Made by a program: the position numbers and the translations under genes. Positions 34,489 to 42,986 of a DNA stretch of 64,000 nt are shown here, piece by piece (the first letter of the stretch is position 1; each line of letters starts with the position of its first letter). The stretch covers positions 620,001 through 684,000 of the forward strand of contig NZ_JAVAMS010000002.1 of assembly GCF_030730945.1 (NCBI RefSeq). Reading direction: 5' to 3'. The notes beneath the pieces are model-generated. The model saw nothing but the letters and a program-made list of their open reading frames with translations. It was not told the DNA's origin and searched no databases. Origin of the DNA: Aurantiacibacter poecillastricola. GTDB taxonomy: Bacteria > Pseudomonadota > Alphaproteobacteria > Sphingomonadales > Sphingomonadaceae.

Positions 34489-35781
34489 GTGGCCGACGGC
34501 AGCGACGACAAGGGCAGCAACCGCCCGAAACTTGCGCTCCACGTGCCGGAGCCGCGCTATCGGCCCGGCGACACGGTCGACTTCAGTCACATTCCGATAA
34601 GCGAGCCCGGCGCGCAGCCGCGCCCGGACGAGGCAGCGGAAGCGCAGGAGACATTTCCGCTCTGCAACGATCTCATCCGGGTGCTGGGCGAGGATAACGC
34701 GGCGCATGGCCCGTGGGACCCGCGCCTTGATGCCGAAACTCTGCGCGGGATGTTGCGCGAGATGGCGCTGGTGCGCGCCTTCGACAATCGCATGTACCGC
34801 GCCCAGCGGCAGGGCAAGACCAGCTTCTACATGAAGTGCACAGGCGAGGAGGCGACGAGCGTGTGCGCCACCCATGCGCTGGCGGGCGACGACATGATCT
34901 TCCCCAGCTATCGCCAGCAGGGCTGCCTGATCGCGCGCGGTTACGAGCTCACCGAGATGATCAACCAGATCTACTCGAACAAGGCGGACAAGCTGAAGGG
35001 CCGCCAGCTGCCGATCATGTATTGCTCGAAGCGTCTCAGCTTCTTCTCCATCAGCGGCAACCTTGCGACGCAGCTGCCGCAAGCGACCGGCTTTGCCATG
35101 GCGAGCGCGTCGAAGGGCGATTCGCGCATTGCCGCGACCTGGGTGGGCGAGGGCAGTACGGCGGAAGGGGACTTCCACTCCGCGCTGACCTTCGCGACCG
35201 TTTACAACGCGCCGGTCATCTTCAACGTCATCAACAACCAGTGGGCCATCTCGTCCTTCTCCGGGTTCGCCGGGGCCGAGAGAGCCACCTTTGCCGCGCG
35301 CGCCATAGGCTACGGCATGGCGGGCTTGCGCGTCGACGGCAACGACCCGCTCGCCGTGTTCGCTGCCGAGCGCTGGGCCGCCGACCGCGCCCGCGCCAAT
35401 GCCGGGCCGACGCTGATCGAGCACTTCACCTACCGCGCCGAGGGGCACTCCACCTCCGACGATCCCAGCGCCTACCGCTCTGCCGAGGAGCGGACAGAGT
35501 GGCCGCTGGGCGATCCGATCATGCGCCTGAAGAACCACCTCATCCAGCTGGGCGAGTGGAGCGAGGAGCAGCAGGAAGCCATGGACAAGGAACTGGACGA
35601 GCATGTCCGTGCATCCATGAAGCAGGCGGAGAAGAACGGCATTCTCGGCCACGGCCTGCATCACCCGTTCCACACCATGTTCGAGGATGTGTTCGAGGAA
35701 CTGCCCTGGCACCTTGAAGAACAGGCCGAGCAGGCGATCCGCGAGCGCAAGATCAAGTTTCCCGAAGGACGACCCGAATGA
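34489..35781 (+). CDS. bkdA1: Branched-chain 2-oxoacid dehydrogenase E1, alpha subunit
   Basis: A 430-residue thiamine-diphosphate-dependent decarboxylase subunit acting on the oxoacids of Leu, Ile and Val. The N-terminal 60 residues contain an LALHVPEPRYRPGD-type segment typical of bacterial BCKDH alpha. FYMKCTGEEATSVC, the FPSYRQQG block, and the TPP motif GEGSTAEGDFHSALTFA ending VINNQWAIS follow. EHFTYRAEGHSTSDDPSAYR is the phosphorylation-loop region of the mammalian enzyme. The start is GTG at 34489, because an earlier in-frame codon falls inside the promoter. It is first in a three-gene operon; E3 is not in the window. Confidence 0.94.
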   Translation: MADGSDDKGSNRPKLALHVPEPRYRPGDTVDFSHIPISEPGAQPRPDEAAEAQETFPLCNDLIRVLGEDNAAHGPWDPRLDAETLRGMLREMALVRAFDNRMYRAQRQGKTSFYMKCTGEEATSVCATHALAGDDMIFPSYRQQGCLIARGYELTEMINQIYSNKADKLKGRQLPIMYCSKRLSFFSISGNLATQLPQATGFAMASASKGDSRIAATWVGEGSTAEGDFHSALTFATVYNAPVIFNVINNQWAISSFSGFAGAERATFAARAIGYGMAGLRVDGNDPLAVFAAERWAADRARANAGPTLIEHFTYRAEGHSTSDDPSAYRSAEERTEWPLGDPIMRLKNHLIQLGEWSEEQQEAMDKELDEHVRASMKQAEKNGILGHGLHHPFHTMFEDVFEELPWHLEEQAEQAIRERKIKFPEGRPE

Positions 35782-36857
35782 CGCCCCCCGCCGAAACCAT
35801 GGATCAGGAGCGCCAGACCGGCGAAGCCAAGGACGCGGGCGAGACGCGCGAGATGAACATGATCGAGGCGATCAATTCCGCCCTCGACAACATGCTCGAA
35901 CGCGATGACGACGTGATCCTGCTGGGAGAGGATATCGGCTATTTCGGCGGCGTGTTCCGCTGCACGGCGGGTCTGCAGGAGAAATACGGCAAGACCCGCG
36001 TGTTCGATACGCCGATCTCCGAATGCGGCATCATCGGTGTCGCGGTGGGAATGGGCGCCTATGGCCTTCGCCCCGTGCCGGAAATCCAGTTCGCCGACTA
36101 CATCTATCCCGGCCTCGACCAGCTCATTTCCGAGGCAGCGCGCCTGCGCTATCGTTCGGCAGCCGAGTTCACCGCGCCGATGACGGTGCGTAGCCCATTC
36201 GGCGGTGGGATCTTCGGCGGGCAGACCCACTCGCAGAGCCCGGAGAGCATCTTCACCCACGTCTCGGGCCTGAAGACGGTGATCCCCTCCACGCCCTATG
36301 ATGCGAAGGGCCTGCTCATCAGCTGTATCGAGGACAACGACCCCGTCATCTTCTTCGAGCCCAAGCGCATCTATAACGGCCCGTTCGACGGCTATTACGA
36401 CAAGCCCGCCAAGAGCTGGAAAGGCTTCGACGAGGCGCAGGTGCCTGAAGGCCATTACCGCATTCCGCTCGGCAAGGCGCGCACCGTGCGCGAGGGCGAT
36501 GCGATGACGATCCTCGCCTATGGAACGATGGTGCACGTGGTCGAGAGCGTCACGCGCTCCAAGGGCGTGAACGCCGAGATCCTCGACCTGCGCACGCTGG
36601 TGCCGCTCGATATCGAAGCGATCGAGGAGTCGGTCAGGAAAACCGGTCGCTGCATGATCGTCCACGAGGCGACGCGCACCTCCGGTTTCGGTTCGGAGCT
36701 TTCCGCGCTGGTGCAGGAGCGCTGCTTCTACCACCTCGAGGCGCCCATCGAACGCGTAACCGGCTTCGACACACCCTATCCCCACAGCCTCGAATGGGCC
36801 TATTTCCCCGGCCCCGTCCGCATCGGCGAGGCCATCGACAAGCTTTTGCAGGACTGA
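35778..36857 (+). CDS. bkdA2: Branched-chain 2-oxoacid dehydrogenase E1, beta subunit
   Basis: A 359-residue beta subunit of the E1 heterotetramer. It contains VILLGEDIGYFGGVFRCT, VFDTPISECGIIGVAVGMGAYGLRPVPEIQFADYIYPG, RSPFGGGIFGGQTHSQSPE and the C-terminal transketolase domain with LDLRTLVPLDIEAI and HEATRTSGFG. The first 25 residues are a Glu/Lys/Asp-rich leader not seen in all homologs; a shorter start at the MNMIEAINSALD methionines is possible. It overlaps E1 alpha by four bases (ATGA) and is followed five bases later by E2. Confidence 0.94.
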   Translation: MTPPAETMDQERQTGEAKDAGETREMNMIEAINSALDNMLERDDDVILLGEDIGYFGGVFRCTAGLQEKYGKTRVFDTPISECGIIGVAVGMGAYGLRPVPEIQFADYIYPGLDQLISEAARLRYRSAAEFTAPMTVRSPFGGGIFGGQTHSQSPESIFTHVSGLKTVIPSTPYDAKGLLISCIEDNDPVIFFEPKRIYNGPFDGYYDKPAKSWKGFDEAQVPEGHYRIPLGKARTVREGDAMTILAYGTMVHVVESVTRSKGVNAEILDLRTLVPLDIEAIEESVRKTGRCMIVHEATRTSGFGSELSALVQERCFYHLEAPIERVTGFDTPYPHSLEWAYFPGPVRIGEAIDKLLQD

Positions 36858-36862
36858 CGCAC

Positions 36863-38185
36863 ATGGCCAAGTTCACCTTCAACCTGCCCGACATTGGCGA
36901 GGGCATCGCCGAGGCCGAGATCGTCGCCTGGCACGTCAAGGTCGGCGACCGTATCGAGGAAGACGGCCAGCTTGCCGACATGATGACCGACAAGGCGACG
37001 GTGGAAATGGAAAGCCCCGTTTCCGGGACCGTCCTCGAAGTCGCGGGCGAGGTTGGCGATACGGTTGCCATCGGCGGAATGCTGGCCGTGATCGAGGTCG
37101 AGGGCGAAGTCCCCGACGATGTTCTCGAGGTGAACGAAGCGGTGGCCGAAGCAGCCGATGCGCCCGCGCCGAAAGATGATGAAGTCGAGAAGCGGATCGA
37201 GGTGGAGAACCCCGATCCCTCGGACCAGGAGGACGCGGCTGAGGCGGTCGAGAAGGATAAGCCCGCTCCGGCGCCGACGCCCGCGCCCGCTCCCGCACCT
37301 TCGTCTGCTGCGACGGATACCAAGGTCCTTGCATCCCCCGCCGTGCGCAAGCGTGCGAAGGACCTCGGAATCGACCTCGCGCAGGTGAAACCGCACGAGG
37401 ACGGACGTATCCGCCACGCTGATCTCGACGCCTTCATCTCCTATTCCGGCGGCTATGCGGGCTCCGGCCCGGCGCGTGCCGATGAAGAGGTCAAGGTCAT
37501 CGGCCTCAGGAAGCGCATCGCCGAGAACATGGCGGCCTCCAAGCGCAACATTCCGCATTTCACCTATGTCGAGGAAACCGACGTCACGGCGTTGGAGGAA
37601 ACCCGCGCGCAGCTGAACGAGAACCGCGGCGACCGCCCCAAGCTCACCCTGCTGCCGCTGCTGATCAGCGCGATCTGCAAGACGCTTCCCGATTTTCCGA
37701 TGATCAACGCCCGCTTCGACGACGAGGCGCGCGTCGTTACCCGTCACGGCGCGGTGCATCTGGGCATGGCGACGATGACTGACAACGGCCTCATGGTCCC
37801 TGTCATCCGCGATGCGCAGAACCAGAACCTGTGGCAGCTTGCGCGCGAGATCGGGCGGCTGGCCGAGGCGGCGCGGAGTGGTACGGCGAAGTCGGAGGAA
37901 CTGTCCGGCTCGACTCTCACCATCACCTCGCTAGGTCCGCTGGGCGGGGTGGCGACGACGCCGGTGATCAACCGACCCGAAGTCGCCATCATCGGCCCGA
38001 ATCGCATCATCGAGCGGCCCATGTTCGTGCGCCAGCCGGACGGGCAGGAGCGGATCGAGAAGCGCAAGCTGATGAACATCTCGATCAGCTGCGATCACCG
38101 CGTGGTCGATGGCTACGATGCCGCCGCTTTCGTGCAGGAATTGAAGAAGAAACTCGAGGCTCCGGCCACGATTCTGGCGGGATGA
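36863..38185 (+). CDS. bkdB: Branched-chain 2-oxoacid dehydrogenase E2 (lipoyl acyltransferase)
   Basis: A 440-residue dihydrolipoyl acyltransferase core. One lipoyl domain (residues 1-80) has the lipoylated Lys44 in MTDKATVEM. An acidic then Pro/Ala-rich linker spans about 85-150. The peripheral-subunit-binding domain is about 152-190 (ASPAVRKRAKDLGIDL). The catalytic domain (about 210-438) ends with SCDHRVVDGYDAA, with active-site His412. The ATG at 36863 is chosen because the lipoyl domain starts there. As last gene of the operon it lacks a following E3, which must be encoded elsewhere or shared with pyruvate dehydrogenase. Confidence 0.94.
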   Translation: MAKFTFNLPDIGEGIAEAEIVAWHVKVGDRIEEDGQLADMMTDKATVEMESPVSGTVLEVAGEVGDTVAIGGMLAVIEVEGEVPDDVLEVNEAVAEAADAPAPKDDEVEKRIEVENPDPSDQEDAAEAVEKDKPAPAPTPAPAPAPSSAATDTKVLASPAVRKRAKDLGIDLAQVKPHEDGRIRHADLDAFISYSGGYAGSGPARADEEVKVIGLRKRIAENMAASKRNIPHFTYVEETDVTALEETRAQLNENRGDRPKLTLLPLLISAICKTLPDFPMINARFDDEARVVTRHGAVHLGMATMTDNGLMVPVIRDAQNQNLWQLAREIGRLAEAARSGTAKSEELSGSTLTITSLGPLGGVATTPVINRPEVAIIGPNRIIERPMFVRQPDGQERIEKRKLMNISISCDHRVVDGYDAAAFVQELKKKLEAPATILAG

Positions 38186-38293
38186 ACGAGCTTATTTGAA
38201 GATAGTCCAAAAAGCCGCTTCTGGTGTGTTGACAGGGTTGGAACCCTCCACTAGATGCGCGGCTCCCAAGAGGCGCTAGCCGCTCAAGAATGC

Positions 38294-38370
38294 GCGGGTG
38301 TAGCTCAGTTGGTTAGAGTGTCGGCCTGTCACGCCGAAGGTCGCGGGTTCAAGTCCCGTCACTCGCGCCA
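38294..38370 (+). tRNA. tRNA-Asp (GTC)
   Basis: A 77-base cloverleaf. The acceptor GCGGGTG pairs with CACTCGC (one G-T pair), discriminator G and CCA are encoded, the D arm is AGCTCAGTTGGTTAGAGT, the anticodon loop CTGTCAC gives GTC, and the T loop is TTCAAGT. It sits between the dehydrogenase operon and the convergent glycosylase gene. Confidence 0.97.
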
Positions 38371-38387
38371 CTTGGGACCTTTTCCAA

Positions 38388-39173
38388 TCAGTCCTGGTGA
38401 CGGTCGCAGTAATACGCACTGCGACCGCCCACGGTCTTGTTGCGGATCGTGCCGCCGCACCTCCTGCAGTCCTCGCCTTTCTTCCGGTGACGGACCAGCC
38501 AGTCATCCGGCAATTGCGAATAGTCGGCATTCGTCTTCACCACCGCTCGCAACCGGTCGCGCATAACGCCGTACATCTTGCGCAGGGTGTCTTCGTCCAG
38601 TTCGTTCGCCTTGCGATCGGGCACGATGCCGACATCGAACAGGATCTCGTCGGACCACAGGTTTCCCACACCGGCGATCTTCTTCTGCTCGATCAGCGCA
38701 GACTTTACCGCGCCGTTGGTGCCGCCGATGACCTCGACGAAGTCGTCCTCGCCGATCTCAAGTGCATCCGGGCCGAAGCCGATGCGCTCGACCTCCTCCT
38801 CCGGCGAATCCACCACGCGCAGCCATCCCAGCTTGCGCGGACAGCGAAAGGCGAGGGCGCGGTCGCCTTCGAAGCGAATCAGGAACTTTGTGGCGCTCGG
38901 CTGCTCGTCGGTGCCTTCGTCGAAGGGGATGAGGCTGCCGGTCATGCCCAGGTGCACGCAGATCCACGGGCCCGTTTTCGATCCGGCGAAGATCAGCTTG
39001 CCGTGGCGATGGGTCTCGGTGAATTGCCGCCCGACCAACCGGGCGCGCTCATTGTCGCCGGGCAGTTCGATATAGGTGACATTGTCGCCAGGGACCGCTT
39101 CCTCGATGGTGCGATTGAGGCACTTGTCCTCGATACGGCGACGATTGGCTTCGGCTTCGGGAAGTTCGGGCAT
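38388..39173 (-). CDS. Fpg/Nei-family DNA glycosylase with altered zinc finger
   Basis: A 261-residue base-excision glycosylase/AP lyase. The N-terminal PELPEAE keeps catalytic Pro2 and Glu3 but has Ala where Fpg normally has Val. THRHGKLIFAG carries the conserved Lys. The helix-two-turn-helix is KIAGVGNLWSDEILF. The C-terminal finger reads CRRCGGTIRNKTVGGRSAYYC and then DRH, so the fourth ligand of the usual C4 finger is His. Sequence overall is closer to a divergent Fpg-like branch than to canonical MutM, so 8-oxoguanine preference should not be assumed. It heads away from a small DUF2842 gene just upstream. Confidence 0.85.
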   Translation of the reverse strand: MPELPEAEANRRRIEDKCLNRTIEEAVPGDNVTYIELPGDNERARLVGRQFTETHRHGKLIFAGSKTGPWICVHLGMTGSLIPFDEGTDEQPSATKFLIRFEGDRALAFRCPRKLGWLRVVDSPEEEVERIGFGPDALEIGEDDFVEVIGGTNGAVKSALIEQKKIAGVGNLWSDEILFDVGIVPDRKANELDEDTLRKMYGVMRDRLRAVVKTNADYSQLPDDWLVRHRKKGEDCRRCGGTIRNKTVGGRSAYYCDRHQD

Positions 39174-39186
39174 GAAGCCCCAACGC

Positions 39187-39402
39187 CTAACCCCAGCGGC
39201 CCGTTTCCATCCAGATCAGGAAGCGCCTGAGCGGGCGGATCCAGATCACCCCCAGCACGATGTAAACCAGCGTCTGCGCCCAGACGGGCCATCCGCCGAT
39301 CAGTGGCGGCGCGAAGATCGCCACCAGTATGCCGTACAGAATCAGTCCGGCAAGAAGGGCGAGGATGCCGACCGGGATGCGCCAGGTGGGTTCGGTGCGC
39401 AT
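39187..39402 (-). CDS. DUF2842 small membrane protein
   Basis: A 71-residue protein with two membrane helices (about residues 10-30 and 42-58). It shows the family pattern of an N-terminal PTWRIPVG, a central PVWAQTLVYIVLGVIWI and a C-terminal RPLRRFLIWMETGRW. DUF2842 proteins are found in alphaproteobacteria and have no known function. Its ATG shares one base with the stop of the 5-FCL gene, so it is co-translated with it; the glycosylase gene follows 13 bases later in the same direction. Confidence 0.85.
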   Translation of the reverse strand: MRTEPTWRIPVGILALLAGLILYGILVAIFAPPLIGGWPVWAQTLVYIVLGVIWIRPLRRFLIWMETGRWG

Positions 39403-39986
39403 CAGAACGGCCCGTAGATGCGGGTAGGAGTGATGATCGCGCTCAGGGGCATGTCGTGTTCCTCGATCGGCAACTCGTCCACCTTCTGCACGTCCCAGGC
39501 CAGGCCGAAAGCCAGCGTGGCGGGATGTGCGGCCAGCCAGCGGTCGTAGAAGCCGCCGCCCTGGCCGATGCGCTCGCCCCTTTCGGTAAAGCCGACAAGG
39601 GGCATGAACAGCACGTCCGGTGTGAGCTGCTCGGCCTCCGGTGAAGGTTGCCTCAGGCCCATCGGCCCTTCCACGAGATCGCTCTCGTCATAGGGATCGG
39701 TATGGCGATGGAAGGTCATGGGCGCGTCCAGCGCACCGATACGGGGCAGGGCGATGGTGTGACCGGTATCGAGGAAATGACGCGCATAGCTGGCTGCGGG
39801 AGCCTCGCCCGTGTCAGCGCGGTAGAGGCCGATGATGGCATTCTCCGGCACCCGCTCGCGGATAGGGGCGGGAGGCTGGCGGAATACCAGTGCGCTCACC
39901 TCCTTCGGCAGGGCGGCGGCATGCTCGCGGCGAGCCTTGCGGAGTTGCTTGCGCAGGGCGGCTTTCTGTTCGGAAATCGAGGACAT
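39402..39986 (-). CDS. 5-formyltetrahydrofolate cyclo-ligase
   Basis: A 194-residue 5-FCL (MTHFS/YgfA) that uses ATP to turn 5-formyl-THF into methenyl-THF. An Arg/Lys-rich N-terminal helix (QKAALRKQLRKARREHA) binds the nucleotide. IIGLYRADTGEAP, TIALPRIG, the PDVLFMPLVGFTERGERIGQGGGFYDRWL signature and FGLAWDVQKVDELPIEEHDMPL follow. It lies downstream of zapA and the 6S RNA gene, the arrangement widely conserved in proteobacteria. Confidence 0.92.
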   Translation of the reverse strand: MSSISEQKAALRKQLRKARREHAAALPKEVSALVFRQPPAPIRERVPENAIIGLYRADTGEAPAASYARHFLDTGHTIALPRIGALDAPMTFHRHTDPYDESDLVEGPMGLRQPSPEAEQLTPDVLFMPLVGFTERGERIGQGGGFYDRWLAAHPATLAFGLAWDVQKVDELPIEEHDMPLSAIITPTRIYGPF

Positions 39987-40013
39987 GCAGCCCAGCTAGG
40001 GTGCGGCATCCCC

Positions 40014-40040
40014 GCGCTCAAGTAGCGAAGCGGTAGCGCG
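40014..40040. repeat. Dispersed 27-base repeat, copy 1
   Basis: GCGCTCAAGTAGCGAAGCGG followed by TAGCGCG. The first and last bases form GCGC..GCGC arms, so it can fold. Two more copies lie at 50209-50235 and 50245-50270. Here it sits between the 5-FCL start and the 6S RNA 3' end. Confidence 0.75.
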
Positions 40041-40070
40041 ATGGAAAACGCGCTTGAATGGCGGGTCGAA

Positions 40071-40268
40071 CTAGGCCCACAGGGCCAACGGGTAGCGCAC
40101 GAAGTAGGGAGTGGCGGAACCACCATGGGTCGTTTGCCGGGAAATCCTCTGACGCCTTAACGTCAGGTGGGCGCCGTATATCCGGAACCAGGGTTCCAAT
40201 AGGGACAGCTCCCTTGGATTGCTTATAGCCTCAGGGATATTCTCTAACGGCTCGTACCGGGCAGTCCC
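40071..40268 (-). ncRNA. ssrS: 6S RNA (approximate ends)
   Basis: The non-coding interval between zapA and the 5-FCL gene on their strand is the conserved site of 6S RNA, the RNA polymerase-binding regulator of stationary phase. It is rich in hairpins, including CUGACG-UUAAGG-CGUCAG, GGAAC-CCUG-GUUCC and GGCCC-UGU-GGGCC, and GGCGGG near the 5' end can pair with CCCGCC just beyond the 3' end. A 69-codon open frame here has no protein character. The exact ends are not determined, and the call rests mainly on position. Confidence 0.65.
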
Positions 40269-40280
40269 GCCAACACCCAT

Positions 40281-40601
40281 TTAGGCGCGCGGGGCGTCAC
40301 TCTCAAGGTGGTCCGCCAATTCTTCCAGCCTTCGGGCGACGTTTTCGAGCGGTTCGGCGCTCGCGTCCTGCTCGGCTGCCGACTGCGTGCCGGCAGAGCG
40401 AAGCTCGTGCAATTCGTCGGCCAGCATCAGCGAGGCGTAGAGCAGGATGCGCTCGGCCGACTGGCTGCCGAAGTTGTTCTGCTCCCGCAGCTTGGCATCG
40501 ATGGTGTTTCCCAGCCGCAGGATATGCGCTTCCTCGCCCGGCGCGCAGGCGAGGGTGAAGCTGCGCCCCGCGATGGAGAGAGTGACGTTGCTGGTGCTCA
40601 C
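40281..40601 (-). CDS. zapA: Cell division protein ZapA
   Basis: A 106-residue FtsZ-ring stabiliser. The N-terminal globular part has VTLSIAGRSFTLACAPGEEAHILRLGNTID, and a long amphipathic helix (about 50-105) makes the tetramer. Its start overlaps the small upstream coiled-coil gene by four bases (ATGA). It precedes the 6S RNA gene, as in many proteobacteria. Confidence 0.93.
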   Translation of the reverse strand: MSTSNVTLSIAGRSFTLACAPGEEAHILRLGNTIDAKLREQNNFGSQSAERILLYASLMLADELHELRSAGTQSAAEQDASAEPLENVARRLEELADHLESDAPRA

Positions 40602-40783
40602 CCTTCCAGCTCCGCAATCAGCGCATCGACATCTTCCAGCACGCCTTCGGCTTCCGCGCGCAGGTGCCGATAGCGAGCCTCGAGCTCAGGATCGGCATTC
40701 GGGCGATTGGCAATCGCGGTCTCGATCCGGGACGAGGCGGCTTCGATGCGGGCTAGGGCCTTCGCGATGCGGTCGCCGTTCAT
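40598..40783 (-). CDS. Small coiled-coil protein upstream of zapA
   Basis: A 61-residue, almost fully helical protein with heptad spacing of Leu, Ile and Ala (IAKALARIEAASSRIETAIA, then LRAEAEGVLEDVDALIAELE). Alphaproteobacteria often have a short coiled-coil gene at this place, and it may assist ZapA as ZapB does elsewhere, but that is inference. The ATG at 40783 is chosen because residues from an earlier in-frame start are not helical and lie in the promoter gap. It shares four bases with zapA. Confidence 0.72.
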   Translation of the reverse strand: MNGDRIAKALARIEAASSRIETAIANRPNADPELEARYRHLRAEAEGVLEDVDALIAELEG

Positions 40784-40976
40784 CCGGGGGGAATTACTCC
40801 CAAATCGCCATTCGGCAAAGGCTTGGTGCGGCAAGCTGTGAATAACTCCAGCTTGTCTCATTGACGCTTTGCCGCGTTAAAGGGTGTCTTGCTTGACCTC
40901 GCGCGTCGCCACCACCACACAGCCCGCAACCGAATCGCCGCGATGATCCAAGCGGCCCGCCCAGGGAGCGATACGC

Positions 40977-42971
40977 ATGAGTGACGACACCGCCCGTTAC
41001 ACCAACATGGCCAATGCCATCCGCGCCCTGTCGATGGACGCGGTGCAGGCTGCGAAATCGGGGCACCCCGGCATGCCGATGGGCATGGCCGATGTCGCCA
41101 CGGTGCTGTGGAACGATTACCTGAAGTTCGATCCCAAGGCGCCCGACTGGGCCGACCGCGACCGCTTCGTGCTGTCCGCCGGCCATGGCTCGATGCTGAT
41201 CTACTCGCTGCTGCACCTTTCCGGCTACGATGCGCCGACGCTGGAGGACATCAAGAACTTCCGCCAGCTGAATTCGCCTTGCGCCGGTCACCCGGAAAAC
41301 TTCCTGCTCGACGGCGTGGAAGCCACCACCGGTCCGCTGGGGCAAGGCCTCGCGATGGCCGTCGGCATGGCGATGGCGGAACGGCACCTAAATGCGGTGT
41401 TCGGAGACGAACTGGTCGACCATCGCACCTGGGTGATCGCGGGCGATGGCTGCCTCATGGAAGGCGTCAACCACGAGGCGATCGGCCTTGCCGGGCACCT
41501 GAAGCTTGGCCGCCTGATCGTGCTGTGGGACGACAACAACATCACCATCGACGGCAAGGTGTCGCTGTCCTCCTCGGAGGATATTCCCGCTCGCTACCGC
41601 GCCACGGGCTGGCACGTGGTGGAGTGCGACGGGCACGACTACGCCTCCATCCGCCGCGCGCTGGACGCTGCCGTTGCGGAGACCGAGCATCCGACGCTGG
41701 TTCGCTGCACCACCATCATCGGCAAGGGCGCGCCCAACAAGCAGGGCACCAGCGCCACCCACGGCGCGCCGCTCGGTGACGAGGAAATCGAGGCCGCGCG
41801 CAAGGAACTGGGCTGGAACCACTCGGCCTTCGTGGTGCCGGACGATATCCGCGAGGACTGGCTGGCGACAGGCAAGCGCGGCAAGGATGCCCATGCCGAG
41901 TGGCAGGGCCGGCTCGATGCTTCGAAAGACAAGGCAGAGTTCATGCGGCGCATGGCAGGCGACCTTCCCAGCGGAGATGTTGGCGCAAGGACCTTCAACA
42001 AGTGGCTGGAAAGCGCCGAGAAAGTGGCGACGCGCAAGGCCAGCGAGAACGCGCTGGACGTGCTCAATCCACTTGTCCCAGAGCTGCTTGGCGGCAGCGC
42101 CGACCTTACCGGGTCGAACAACACCAAGGCGGGCGGAATCACCGCATTCACGGCGGAGGACTACTCGGGCCGCTACGTCTATTACGGCATTCGCGAATTC
42201 GGCATGTCCTCGGCAATGAACGGCATGGCGCTGCACGGGGGCGTAATCCCCTATGGCGGCACCTTCCTGATCTTCACCGACTATGCTCGCGGCGCGATCC
42301 GCCTTTCCGCGCTGCAGCAGGCACGCGTGATCTACGTGATGACGCATGACAGCATCGGCCTTGGCGAGGACGGCCCGACCCACCAGCCGATCGAGCACCT
42401 GCAGTCCTTGCGCGCCATGCCCAACATCCTCGTGATGCGCCCGGCGGACCGCGTGGAGACCGCCGAGTGCTGGCAGGTGGCTCTGGCGCAGAAGGACCGT
42501 CCCTCGGTCATCGCGCTGAGCCGCCAGGGCCTGCCGCAGGTGCGCAATTCGCCCGACGAGAAGGACATGTGCTCCAAGGGCGCCTACCGCCTCAAGCGCG
42601 CGGGCAACAAGCGCCGCGTGATCCTGATCGCCACGGGCTCCGAAGTGCACCTCGCGCTGGAATGCGCGGAGAAGCTGGAGAAGGACGGCATCGGCTGCGA
42701 CGTCGTCTCGATGGTATGCGCCGAACTGTTCGACGAGCAGGATGCAGCTTACCGGGAGGACATCCTTCCCAATGTTTCGCCGTCCGAAATCCTGCGCGTC
42801 TCGATCGAGGCCGGCACGACTTTCGGCTGGGAGCGCTACACAATGGCGAACGGGCTCAATTTCGGGCTGGACCGCTTCGGCGCATCCGCCCCGGCAAAGG
42901 ACCTGTTCGAGAAATTCGGCCTGACCGCCGAAGCCATCGTTCCCGAAATCAAGAACAATCTGAACGACTAA
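40977..42971 (+). CDS. tkt: Transketolase
   Basis: A 664-residue TPP enzyme of the pentose phosphate pathway moving two-carbon units between sugar phosphates. It shows MDAVQAAKSGHPGMPMGMADVATVLW, SAGHGSMLIYSLLHL, the TPP motif GDGCLMEGVNHEA with DDNNITIDG, the pyrimidine-domain YGIREFGMSSAMNGMALHGG, and THDSIGLGEDGPTHQPIEHL. Full length. AGGGAG precedes the ATG at a good distance. It opens a run tkt-gap-pgk-(2OG oxygenase-like)-fba-thiE; gap starts 15 bases later. Confidence 0.97.
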   Translation: MSDDTARYTNMANAIRALSMDAVQAAKSGHPGMPMGMADVATVLWNDYLKFDPKAPDWADRDRFVLSAGHGSMLIYSLLHLSGYDAPTLEDIKNFRQLNSPCAGHPENFLLDGVEATTGPLGQGLAMAVGMAMAERHLNAVFGDELVDHRTWVIAGDGCLMEGVNHEAIGLAGHLKLGRLIVLWDDNNITIDGKVSLSSSEDIPARYRATGWHVVECDGHDYASIRRALDAAVAETEHPTLVRCTTIIGKGAPNKQGTSATHGAPLGDEEIEAARKELGWNHSAFVVPDDIREDWLATGKRGKDAHAEWQGRLDASKDKAEFMRRMAGDLPSGDVGARTFNKWLESAEKVATRKASENALDVLNPLVPELLGGSADLTGSNNTKAGGITAFTAEDYSGRYVYYGIREFGMSSAMNGMALHGGVIPYGGTFLIFTDYARGAIRLSALQQARVIYVMTHDSIGLGEDGPTHQPIEHLQSLRAMPNILVMRPADRVETAECWQVALAQKDRPSVIALSRQGLPQVRNSPDEKDMCSKGAYRLKRAGNKRRVILIATGSEVHLALECAEKLEKDGIGCDVVSMVCAELFDEQDAAYREDILPNVSPSEILRVSIEAGTTFGWERYTMANGLNFGLDRFGASAPAKDLFEKFGLTAEAIVPEIKNNLND

Positions 42972-42986
42972 GCAGGAGTTTCTACC

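Noticed and set aside
33346..35712. Long minus-strand open frame across thyA and E1 alpha
   Set aside because: Antisense to recognised genes and spanning a consensus promoter; no protein features.
40071..40280. A 69-codon frame directly after zapA
   Set aside because: No protein character, and it coincides with the structured 6S RNA site.
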